From contig CM060312.1 of the NCBI GenBank assembly GCA_030674185.1, positions 36,316,279 through 36,326,278 on the forward strand: 10,000 nucleotides of DNA, written 5' to 3'. Position numbers and translations under genes: made by a program. The notes below the pieces were generated by a model. It did no database searches. It saw nothing but the letters and a program-made list of their open reading frames with translations, and was not told the DNA's origin. This stretch comes from Monoplex corrugatus. Its lineage: Eukaryota > Mollusca > Gastropoda > Littorinimorpha > Ranellidae. The stretch's first letter is position 1; every line of letters begins with the position of its first letter. Positions 1 through 6,482 of the stretch are shown here, one piece after another.

Positions 1-118
1 ACACACACACACACACACAGAGAATTAGAGAGAGGGGAAAAGGCGAAAAGGAGAACAAGAAGAGGATTTCACGAGAAAACAAAAAGAAAGACAGAAAGAC
101 AGAAGAGGAGGAAGAAGT
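1..118. repeat. (AC)n microsatellite followed by a polypurine tract
   Basis: The window opens inside an (AC)n run (1-18), so the true left edge of the array lies outside. It continues into about 100 bases that are almost only A and G (runs such as AGAGAGGGG and GAGGAGGAAGAAG). This is simple-sequence DNA. The minus-strand open frame across it is rich in Ser, Leu and Phe purely because of the polypyrimidine composition. Confidence 0.9.
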
Positions 119-282
119 ATAGTAATGATATTGAAGTTAGACAGTGACATGAATGCTAAAGACCGACGAAGGCTTTGGGCTGGAGGATGAAATCGTATCC
201 CTCTGTTGCCTGAGAATGCAGACGAACTGCTCCTCATTCAGCTAATAATGTGTGCTTATTATTCATCACTTGGCTCTCTTAG
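119..282. other. unannotated single-copy-looking stretch
   Basis: I see no gene, RNA or repeat here. A small hairpin (AATAA / TTATT around 245-263) is present. All three plus frames carry stops, and the frame that stays open into the candidate exon downstream has its last stop (TAG) at 280-282. Confidence 0.5.
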
Positions 283-359
283 GATTCTTTATTTCCTTTT
301 GATCAGCGCATTTGTCTACAGATCACACTGACAACATATTTTTCTGTAGTTTTTGTCAG

Positions 360-768
360 GCGCAGCGTTCTGGTCTGGAATTTATCCGGCTGTAAGAAAC
401 GAAATTGTCAACTGGAGGACGTTTCAAAGAAGAATGACAATAAGAACAACCAACCAAAGAATGACAATAACGACAATAAGAACACCAACAAGAATGACAA
501 CAACGACAATAAGAACACCAACAAGAATGACAACAACGACAATAAGAACACCAACAAGAATGACAACAACGACAATAAGAACACCAACAAGAATGACAAC
601 AACGACAATAAGAACACCAACAAGAATGACACAAAAACGACCCAAATAAGAACTACCAACAAGAATGACAACAACGACAATAAGAACACCAACAACAAAC
701 TGTGTATGCTGTGTTATCATTTCTCACAAGAAAGAATCGATTATAGCCGCCGCTGTCGCTGTGTTTGA
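360..768 (+). CDS. candidate terminal exon encoding a Cys-containing segment plus an Asn-rich repeat (speculative)
   Basis: Positions 283-359 look like an intron end: a CTGAC branch-point-like sequence at 328-332, a T-rich tract, then TTTTTGTCAG ending at 359, 28 nt after the presumed branch A. From 361 one frame is open to TGA at 766-768 (about 135 codons) with no early ATG, so a start-codon-based ORF search would miss it. It reads RSVLVWNLSG, then CKKRNCQLED, then repeats of KNDNNDNKNTN, then a Cys/Arg tail (SRRCRCV). The 'CQLED' part faintly recalls PAN/apple-type segments; this is a guess. Repeat units of 27, 33 and 39 bp are all multiples of three, and the odd 39-bp unit puts a TAA (647-649) in the competing Thr-rich frame but keeps this one open. 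Against it: a minisatellite with a unit divisible by three and few stop-like triplets is open in most frames by chance, and the upstream exon and any poly(A) site are not visible. Confidence 0.25.
430..693. repeat. 33-bp minisatellite, 8 units
   Basis: Units start at the recurring AAGAATGAC at 430, 457, 490, 523, 556, 589, 622 and 661. The first is 27 bp, the seventh 39 bp, and all others exactly 33 bp. The array totals 264 bp, which is 8 x 33. The central units are virtually identical, while the first and seventh are diverged. The plus strand is very A-rich and T-poor. The array is stop-free in most reading frames on both strands, which explains the overlapping open frames seen over it. Confidence 0.95.
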
Positions 769-922
769 TCATATTTATTGATTCGCGTCTGGTTTATGTG
801 CGTTTAAAACACCGCCGTCTAACATGTTTTCGTAAACAAACACCGACAAAAATCGCAGAAGACTGTGTGTAGGAAAAACACTTTTGGCTATGGCTGACCC
901 TTTTCATGAGAATGTCAACACT
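769..922. other. short unique-looking spacer
   Basis: Ordinary mixed-composition sequence between the minisatellite and the G/T array. I see no coding, RNA or repeat signal. Confidence 0.4.
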
Positions 923-1287
923 TGTGGTGTGGTGTGGTGTGGGGTGGGGTGCGGTGTGGTGTGGTGGAGTGGGGTGCGGTGTGGTGTGATGTGGAGTGGG
1001 GTGCAGTGTGGTGTGGTGTGGGGTGCAGTGTGGTGGTGTAGTGTGGTGGTGTGGTGTGTGTGGTGTGGTGTGGGTGGGGTGCGGTGTGGTGGGTGTGTGT
1101 GTGTGTGGGTGTGGGTGTGGTGTGGTGGGGAGGTGTGGTGTGGGTGTGTGTGGTGTGGAATGGGTTGAGTGGTGTGGTGTGTGTGGTGTGAGTGTGGGTA
1201 TGGTGTGGTGGGGATGCATGGTGGGGTGTGGTGTGAAGTGGGTATGTGTGGGTGATGTGCTGGTGTGGTGTGGTGTGGTGGTGATTT
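923..1287. repeat. irregular G/T-rich (GGTGT)n-type array, left part
   Basis: The plus strand is nearly all G and T, built from GGTGT and GTGTGG pentamer/hexamer steps with inserts such as GGGGTGCGGTG recurring at 940-1085. C is very rare and A uncommon. GGGG runs close together (for example around 950-985) give G-quadruplex potential. Order is lower than in the 57-bp array to the right. Open frames on either strand (Cys/Val/Gly-rich forward, His/Thr/Pro-rich reverse) come from the composition. Confidence 0.9.
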
Positions 1288-2340
1288 GACATGGTGTGGT
1301 GTGGTGTGAAGTGGGGTATGTGTGGTGTGATTTGACATGTGTGGTGTGGTATGGTGTGATTGTGCGGTGTGAATGGGGTATGGTGTGGTGTGATTTGACA
1401 TGGTGTGGTGAGGTGTGGTGTGATGTGGTGTGGTGTGAAGTGGGGTATGTGTGGTGTGATTGACATGGTGTGGTGTGGTGTGGTGTGAAGTGGGGTATGG
1501 TGTGGTGTGAGTTGACATGGTGTGGTGTGATGTGGTGTGGTGTGAAGTGGGGTATGGTGTGGTGTGATTTGACATGGTGTGGTTGGGTGGTGTGAAGTGG
1601 GGTATGTGTGGTGTGAGTTGACATGGTGTGGGTGTTGATGTGGGTTGTGGTTGTGATAGGGGTGGTTATGGTGTGGTGTGAGTGTTGACATGGTGTGGTG
1701 TGGTGTGAAGTGGGGTATGGTATGGTGTGAGTTGACATGGTGTGGTGGTGGTGTGTGGTGGTGAAGTGGGGGTGTGGTGTGGTGTGAGTTGATGGTGTGG
1801 TGTGATGTGGTGTGGTGTGAAGTGGGGTATGGTGTGGTGTGATTTGACATGGTGGGGTGTGGTGTGAAGTGGGGTATGTGTGGTGTGATTTGACATGGTG
1901 TGGTGTGATGTGGTGTGGTGTGAAGTGGGGTATGGTGTGGTGTGATTTGACATGGTGTGGTGTGATGTGGTGTGGTGTGAAGTGGGGTATGGTGTGGTGT
2001 GAGTTGACATGGTGGTGTGTGTGAAGTGGGGTATGTGTGGTGTGATTGACATGGTGTGGTGTGTGTGTGGTGTGAAGTGGGGTATGGTGTGGTGTGATTT
2101 GACATGGTGTGGTGTGATGTGGTGTGGTGTGAAGTGGGGTATGGTGTGGTGTGATTTGACATGGTGTGGTGTGATGTGGTGTGGTGTGATGTGGTGTGAT
2201 GTGTGGTATGATTTGCATGGTGTGGTGTGATGTGGTGTGGTGTGAAGTGGGGTATGTGTGGTGTGATTTGACATGGGTGTGGTGTGGGTGTGATGTGGTG
2301 TGGTATGATATGGTGATATGGTGTGGAGGGGTGGGATGGG
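1288..2340. repeat. 57-bp G/T-rich minisatellite, about 19 units
   Basis: Each unit begins GACATGG and continues through GTGTGGTGTGATG to GAAGTGGGGTATGG. Unit starts are at 1288, 1334, 1397, 1462, 1514, 1571, 1620, 1687, 1734, 1791, 1846, 1892, 1949, 2006, 2048, 2101, 2158, 2215 and 2270. Seven spacings are exactly 57; the others range from 42 to 67, reflecting gain or loss of internal GGTGT steps and single bases. The units at 1514-1570, 1892-1948 and 2101-2157 are identical. The 1791 unit lacks 'AC' and the 2215 unit lacks the 'A' of GACATGG. Variants just before the unit start (ATTT, AGTT, ATT) are interleaved. The minus strand is stop-poor because it is C/A-rich, producing a spurious open frame of more than 500 codons. 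Confidence 0.93.
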
Positions 2341-2409
2341 ATGCTTTTCGTTGCGCCGCAGAGCAGCCACTCAAGGCAAAGCCAAAAAGTTAGGTCAACG
2401 GAGAACAAA

Positions 2410-2419
2410 GTTACGTAAC
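2410..2419. promoter_or_regulatory. perfect palindrome GTTACGTAAC (PAR-bZIP/E4BP4-like consensus)
   Basis: The 10-bp palindrome GTTACGTAAC exactly fits the RTTAYGTAAY consensus known for PAR-bZIP and E4BP4-type factors. It lies in the short non-repetitive gap between two tandem-repeat blocks. No promoter or transcript start is recognisable nearby, so a role is only conjectural. Confidence 0.12.
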
Positions 2420-2429
2420 GTAAAACGTG

Positions 2430-2830
2430 TGTTGTGTTAACATGGGTGTTATGGTATGTGTCTGTCTGTGTGTGTGCTGTGCTTTGCGTGTCTGAGCGAT
2501 GTTCTGTGGTGTGGTGTGGTGTGGTGTATGATGTAGTGTGTTGAGGCTGTTGCGTGTTGTATTATATGTTGAGGGAAGCGTGTTGAGTGTGGTTGTATGG
2601 TGTTACATTGTACTGCATTGCTTTGTATTGCATTGTATAGCGATGCGTTGCACTGTAGGTTATGGCATCGTTTCACATTACTTTGTATTGCATTTTATTG
2701 TATAGCTTTGTGTTTCATCGTTTTATAGCGTAATGCAACGTTTTCTATTGCATTGAATTATATTTTACTGTTAACTGTACTGTACTGTACTGTACTGTAC
2801 TGTATTGCATTGTGCTGTAAAGAACCGCCC
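2430..2830. repeat. degenerate pentamer-derived TG/TTGCA-rich tract
   Basis: Loose repetition of TTGTATTGCATTG, TTTTAT and TGTGGTGTGG-type words. It begins with a short GGTGTGGTGTGG island (about 2507-2525) like the large array to its left, then shifts to TATTGCATTG words, and ends in (ACTGT)6. Divergence is high, so unit boundaries are not clear. No credible coding sequence is present. Confidence 0.75.
2774..2803. repeat. (ACTGT)6 microsatellite
   Basis: Six uninterrupted ACTGT pentamers, the only pure array within the surrounding degenerate tract. Confidence 0.95.
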
Positions 2831-2974
2831 ACGTCAGTGCTGTGACTCTTTAAACAGTCTGCAAACTAAAACCAAACTTAGTGGAGAAAAATCTTCTCTA
2901 AAGGTTAGCTATAAACACAGTGACAGAGCCCACAGAAAAAGCCAAACACACTTATACTGGGACGGATGTATGTA
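2831..2974. other. spacer with no recognised feature
   Basis: Mixed-composition sequence between the pentamer tract and the LINE remnant. I see no gene or repeat unit. Confidence 0.4.
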
Positions 2975-3310
2975 GACTGTGTAACATCTGTATCCAGGCA
3001 TTTACAATACTTGTTTACAAACAGTTAGCATCAGAAGCAGAAAGGAGAGGTCGGGCAAGGGTGTACGTTTGTATGTGGTCACAGAGATAAGTAGGTGCAG
3101 GCAATGCAGTACCATTGAAACACGTGTAGCATGATGTATTGGATTTGTATGAAATTCTTTGACAAACGGACAACCTTTGTAGAAAGTGAAGCAAGGTACT
3201 GACATGATTATCTCTGTTTTTACGAAGGGTAAAATTGGCCACGGAAGTCTGAATACGCTAGAGGCATGCAACAGAAGAAGCAGGCCAAGCCAGAACACAA
3301 CACAAAACAT
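2975..3310 (-). pseudogene. decayed non-LTR retrotransposon (LINE) reverse transcriptase, C-terminal fragment
   Basis: One minus-strand frame between 3294 and 3015 carries the order of motifs found just before the end of CR1/L2/Jockey-type LINE ORF2 proteins. These are a stretch resembling RIQ then KNRDNHVSTLLHFL (matching the usual RDHVTPLLxxLHWLP), VCQRISYK (usual VxxRIxYK), CYTCFNGTA (usual YxCxNGxAP), and YTLARPLLSASDANCL (usual YxPxRxLRSxS). An in-frame TAG at 3258-3260, a TAA at 3015-3017 and loss of the WLP and final FKSxLKT motifs show it is dead. Nucleotide homology with the plus-strand copy at 6507-6814 continues to about 2975, past the stop. The rest of the element on both sides is missing. 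The family assignment is from motif memory. Confidence 0.75.
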
Positions 3311-3330
3311 CACACCACGTCAGGCTGTGC

Positions 3331-3395
3331 CATAACAACAACAACAACAACAATTACAATAATAATAATGATATATAATAATAATATAGTTGTAG

Positions 3396-3428
<33 letters not shown>

Positions 3429-3498
3429 AAAAAAAGGGAAAGAAGAAGAAGAATGATAATAATAATAAGAATGATAATAACAATAATGATAATAATGA
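3331..3498. repeat. trinucleotide microsatellite cluster (AAC)n, (AAT)n, (GAA)n, (GAT)n
   Basis: ACAACAACA runs at 3336-3352 lead into AATAATAAT, ATGATAATG and AAGAAGAAGAA blocks up to about 3498. On the minus strand the mixture reads ATTATCATTATTGTT, like the TTATCATTATCA tail that ends the plus-strand LINE at 7119-7152. The cluster may therefore have been seeded by a LINE 3' tail; this is an inference. Confidence 0.9.
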
Positions 3499-3784
3499 CT
3501 ACTTGTTCAGCCTCATCTCACAAAAGCCCTATGCCCTTCACGAAAGCATGAGGGACAAAGGCAGACACACATAAAGCAAATACATGTCAACCCTACCGGT
3601 GTGATAAAAACAGGTAATAACTGTAGTAATGCAACAGCGAAGAAGCAATGCAGTGTGAAGACGATTTTACATACCACATCGCAGTGTAATATAATTCAAT
3701 GCAGCGGTCAACGGCGTGAAACAATACAAAACAAACATTTTTTTTTATTACTCAACCATTTCTTTAGAAATGTTTCTTTGGGCA
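3499..3784. other. stretch without recognised gene
   Basis: About 285 bases of A-rich sequence. A 92-codon plus-strand open frame crosses it and ends at 3879, but its second half overlaps the tRNA-like head of the SINE downstream. It has no recognisable domain, so I do not call a gene. Confidence 0.4.
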
Positions 3785-3958
3785 CGGGGTGTGTAGTGGC
3801 CAGGTGGGAAAACATGGGATTTCGAACTGGACGGTCCTGGGTTCCATTCCGCTACAAGGAGGATGGAAGAGATGCTTGAGGCAACAAGAGATACAGACAA
3901 ATGGAAGTCCATGATCGCCAACGCCATACAGCAAGGCACCTGATGATGATGATGATGA
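3785..3958 (+). mobile_element. composite SINE: tRNA-like head fused to a LINE-like 3' end with (TGA)n tail
   Basis: The head at 3788-3856 resembles a tRNA. It has an A-box-like GTAGTGGCCAGGTGG, an anticodon-arm-like CATGGGATTTCGAACTGG, and a B box GGTTCCATTCC (3840-3850), close to the GGTTCRANYCC consensus. The tail from 3857 has an open frame from ATG 3863 to TGA 3941, including DTDKWKSMIANAIQQGT. This is like the C-terminal end of some LINE endonuclease/reverse-transcriptase proteins (pattern RDxDxWKSMI). The stop is part of a (TGA)n run at 3941-3957, a typical trimer 3' tail of RTE-like LINEs. A SINE borrowing the 3' end of its partner LINE is the known architecture; the identity of the partner LINE is a guess. 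A chance insertion of one element next to the other is the alternative. Confidence 0.55.
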
Positions 3959-4153
3959 CCTGTCTTCCTCCGACTGGTGGATAACGGGCGGAGATTTTCT
4001 CGATCTTACACGTCAACATGTGTGCAAATCTGCCAGTACCTAAACCCTTTTACACATGTAATATATCACATGTACAGGACAACGATTCTGTGAGACACGT
4101 CAGTGGCTGGCTTTTTATCGAAACACAATACCTAGCGTGAACGCCCACCACAG
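3959..4153 (+). repeat. diverged interspersed repeat, gastropod SINE-like body (tentative)
   Basis: The stretch with GGGCGGAGATTTTCTCGATC, GTCAACATGTGTGCAAATCT and ATCGAAACACAATACC resembles, from memory, a dispersed sequence frequent in caenogastropod DNA that carries GATCTCCCAGGTCAACA and TTATGGAAACACGAAC. No coding potential is visible. It runs directly into the (CA)n array. The assignment rests on recollection and has not been verified by any search. Confidence 0.35.
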
Positions 4154-4175
4154 GAAAACACACACACACACACAC

Positions 4176-4255
<80 letters not shown>

Positions 4256-4486
4256 ACACATATATACACACACACACATACACACACACCCACACACACC
4301 CACACACCCACACACCCACACACCCACCCATACACACACACATACACACACATACTACACACACAACCACACACATATATATATACACACACACATACAC
4401 ACACACACACACTACACACACACACATACACATACACACAAACGCATATACACACGCACACACCCCAGGCGTGAACGCCCACCACA
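4135..4486. repeat. 18-bp direct repeats bracketing a long (CA)n array
   Basis: GCGTGAACGCCCACCACA occurs exactly at 4135-4152 and again at 4469-4486, 334 bp apart. Between them (4158-4462) lies an impure (CA)n array with CACACCCACACA, CATACACA and ATATATATATA interruptions. The copies were probably produced by slippage or unequal exchange that duplicated the array flank. Open frames of His/Thr or Cys/Val repeats across it are artefacts. Confidence 0.92.
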
Positions 4487-4625
4487 CAAAAACACCCACC
4501 ATGAAAGACCACCAAAGATGCAGCAGATTGTGCAATAACGTAATGAAATGTGATCAGCTCACCGAACAGCTTGAGTTCCCTGTGCTCCACCAAAGCAGAA
4601 TGAGTCCAGCTGACTTTGGAGTGGC
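4487..4625. other. spacer with no recognised feature
   Basis: Mixed-composition sequence between the (CA)n array flank and the minus-strand SINE tail. Nothing recognisable. Confidence 0.4.
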
Positions 4626-4870
4626 TTGATTGATTGATTGGTTCAGGTTTTACGTCGACACCCACCTCAGGTGATATGGCCGACGGGGATAACCGTCCCA
4701 GGGAAGTAGAGAAAGGTGGACTTATCTAATCCTACACTGACACCACAGGACAACGATGATGTTAAGATGGGACGGTGAGAAGGCCAGTTTTAAATGTACG
4801 CACCCCGGGATTCGAACCCACAACCATTAGCATGTGAATCCGACGCTCAAACCTTTGGAGTAGCGCTATA
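4626..4870 (-). mobile_element. tRNA-derived SINE, minus strand
   Basis: Read on the minus strand, a perfect RNA polymerase III B box GGTTCGAATCC (4808-4818) sits in the tRNA-like context GTGGGTTCGAATCCC. It is preceded by an A-box-like TAGCGCTACTCC followed by GGTTTGAGCGTCGGA (4845-4868), like the D arm of a tRNA. The body then runs to GGTGGGTGTCGACGTAAAACC and ends in a (TCAA)n tail, seen on the plus strand as TTGATTGATTGATTG at 4626-4640. Length is about 245 bp, ordinary for a SINE. Clear target-site duplications were not identified. No coding function is expected. Confidence 0.7.
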
Positions 4871-5261
4871 CAAACACGATTTGTGGTGAATTCACAAGTT
4901 AGCTGTGTGGTCTACGCCCCTCCAAGTTCTACCCAGGAGGTTTGAGAAGGTTAAGTCAATAAACGAAATATGAGAGTGGATGACGGTTTAGCCACCTTTG
5001 TGCTTCTTTAAGTTATTTAGTTGAAAGATGTTTTATAAATGTTAAAGTTGTCAGGTTACTTTAGTGAGGAAATATTACAGGATTGCTTAAGACATTTTGT
5101 TCGGCTGTTGAAGCTATTTTGGTGCCGAATCTTCTTGTCTACTCTGTCAATTTTCAGGGATTATATCTAAACATGGAGTTTAAATCTTAGGCGGGAAGCA
5201 TTGTCACAGATACGTAAGGCTGGGTTTCGATCTGAATTTTTTTTTTACTTGTCAGTGAAGT
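4871..5261. other. about 390 bases without a recognised feature
   Basis: AT-leaning, stop-rich sequence in all frames. A GGTTTCGATCTG near 5223 followed by a T9-10 run (5237-5246) vaguely recalls a B box plus Pol III terminator, but no A box precedes it at a sensible distance, so no RNA gene is called. Confidence 0.4.
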
Positions 5262-5438
5262 CGTGGCTGGCATTGAGGATAGCAATTGAAGCTGTGCCAC
5301 ATCCTCCTTTTTCTTCTTCTTAAGTGGTATTAACGTCCCAGCGTGATAACGATTAGGGACAGGCGCAGGGGCAGGTTATATAGAGTTGTTCGTTCGTTCT
5401 TTGATTTAACGTCTTTTCACTGTAAGTGATATTAGACG
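5262..5438. repeat. dispersed repeat, copy 1, with two stem-loops
   Basis: This 174-177 bp sequence recurs in the same orientation at 6222-6387. It contains two stem-loops that each start with TTAACGTC or TTTAACGTC. The first pairs GTCCC (5335-5339) with GGGAC (5356-5360). The second pairs CGTCT (5410-5414) with AGACG (5434-5438), and TCACT (5417-5421) with AGTGA (5425-5429), leaving a 3-base apical loop. GTTCGTTCGTTC lies between them. Homology between copies ends at 5435, but the second stem needs 5436-5438, so only copy 1 keeps it whole. Similar TTAACGTC-box sequences are, to my recollection, common near gastropod SINE ends. Confidence 0.85.
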
Positions 5439-5482
5439 GATATAGAGTTGTGTAAGTACGTATATGTGCGAATATGTACACT

Positions 5483-5801
5483 CGCGCGCGCGCGCGCGCG
5501 CGTGTGTGGTTATGTATGTGTGTATGCGTGTGTGTGTATGTGTGTGTGTGTGTGTGAGTGTGTGTGTGTTTGTGTGTGTGAGTGTGTGTGTGTAGGTGTG
5601 TGTGTGTGTGTGTGTGTGTGAGTGTGTGTTGTGTATGCATGTGTGTGTAAGTGTGTTTGTGTGTGTGGGTTGTGTGTGTGTGTGAGTATGTGCCTCTGTG
5701 TGTGTGTGTGTGAGTGTGTGTGTATGTGTGTGCGTGCGTGTGTGAATCTGTGTGTGTATGTGTGCATGTGTGTGTGTGTGTGTGTTGGCGCGCGCATGCG
5801 C
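5483..5801. repeat. (CG)10 joined to a long impure (TG)n array, ending in a CG-rich palindrome
   Basis: Ten uninterrupted CG dinucleotides (5483-5502) pass directly into about 280 bp of TG-rich sequence with TA, GA and single-T interruptions. The tract ends in GGCGCGCGCATGCGC (5787-5801), which includes the perfect palindrome GCGCATGCGC (5792-5801). Most of the tract alternates purine and pyrimidine, the composition that favours Z-DNA. Minus-strand His/Thr-repeat open frames of 95-184 codons over it are artefacts. Confidence 0.93.
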
Positions 5802-6221
5802 TAGCAAGTATGTGTAAGCATTCCCTCGCAAAATTCTGTTTATGTTTAGCCGTACACGCAAGGTGTGAATCACATGTGTCAGGTGTGCTTGACTGAGCCA
5901 CGTTCAACTCTAGAGGCTTATAACTTTGTTATCTAAGCTGCCAATGAAATCGTCTGATATTGCTCGGTTGAAACTGGACCTATGTCCTAGAACCTACAGG
6001 AGGGGTGGGGTGGAAAGTCAATGTGTTGTCACTAGCAGCTTTTCAGCCTTTGATGGAGGTCCAAAAAAAATGCCTGATCGAAATTAAAAGGGAATGTAAA
6101 ATGAGTTCTCTCCTTGGTGCTTTCCACGGTAAAAGTCTGATCTAACTGGGTGATAACACTATTGTTCTTGCTGGCGTTGTTTTTGGTCGTCAACTGTGTA
6201 TGCAGAAACTCACCATCCAAA
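5802..6221. other. about 420 bases without a recognised feature
   Basis: Mixed-composition sequence between the Z-DNA-prone tract and copy 2 of the dispersed repeat. A 62-codon minus-strand open frame (6032-6220) has no recognisable motif. Nothing else is visible. Confidence 0.4.
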
Positions 6222-6387
6222 CGTGGCTGGCATTGAGGATAGCAATTGAGCTGTGCCCATCCTCTTTTCTCTTCTTAAGTGTATTAACGTCCCAGCGTGA
6301 TAACGATTAGGGACAGGCGCAGGGGCAGGTTATATAGAGTTGTTCGTTCGTTCTTTGATTAAGTCTTTTCACTGTAAGTGATATTAG
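6222..6387. repeat. dispersed repeat, copy 2
   Basis: Same-orientation copy of 5262-5435. By hand alignment all differences are eight single-base absences in this copy and no substitutions. They are one A in GAAGC, one A in GCCACATCC, one C and two T in the C/T-rich stretch, one G in GTGGTATT, one T in ATTTAA, and one C in AACGTC. Homology stops right after GATATTAG, so the lower half of the second hairpin is missing. Flanks on both sides are unrelated to those of copy 1, which argues for separate insertions rather than one duplicated block. Confidence 0.88.
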
Positions 6388-6482
6388 TCTTGTTACTGTC
6401 AACTGTCACGTTTCAGTTCTGTTCACAGTTATCTTTCAACTTCAGCAGCATCTAAGCTCTCAACTATTCTCTTTTTTTTTCT
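6388..6482. other. short spacer
   Basis: T-rich sequence leading into the LINE remnant. It may hold unrecognised upstream LINE sequence. Confidence 0.3.

Noticed and set aside
353..649. Alternative plus-strand frame starting AFWSGIYPAV with Thr-rich repeats (mucin-like or lectin-like reading)
   Set aside because: It begins at a TTG within the presumed splice acceptor and is terminated by TAA in the 39-bp unit. The neighbouring KNDN frame survives the whole array and is the better candidate.
430..2340. Regularly spaced repeats considered as a CRISPR array
   Set aside because: Units are contiguous tandem repeats with no unique spacers, in a clearly eukaryotic context.
794..2408. Very long minus-strand open frames (up to 526 codons) rich in His, Thr and Pro
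   Set aside because: They lie within the G/T array. A C/A-only strand contains almost no stop triplets, and several frames are open at once with no domain, so they are composition artefacts.
3601..3879. 92-codon plus-strand open frame
   Set aside because: It has no domain, and its C-terminal third is the tRNA-like SINE head read as protein.
4050..4665. Cys/Val and His/Thr repeat open frames of 78-177 codons
   Set aside because: They are translations of the (CA)n microsatellite in different frames.
5200..5246. GGTTTCGATCTG followed by a T run, considered as a Pol III gene end
   Set aside because: No A box or tRNA-like fold lies upstream at a workable distance.
5353..5907. His/Thr-repeat open frames of 95-184 codons on the minus strand
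   Set aside because: They are translations of the (TG)n/(CG)n tract and have no meaningful flanking sequence.
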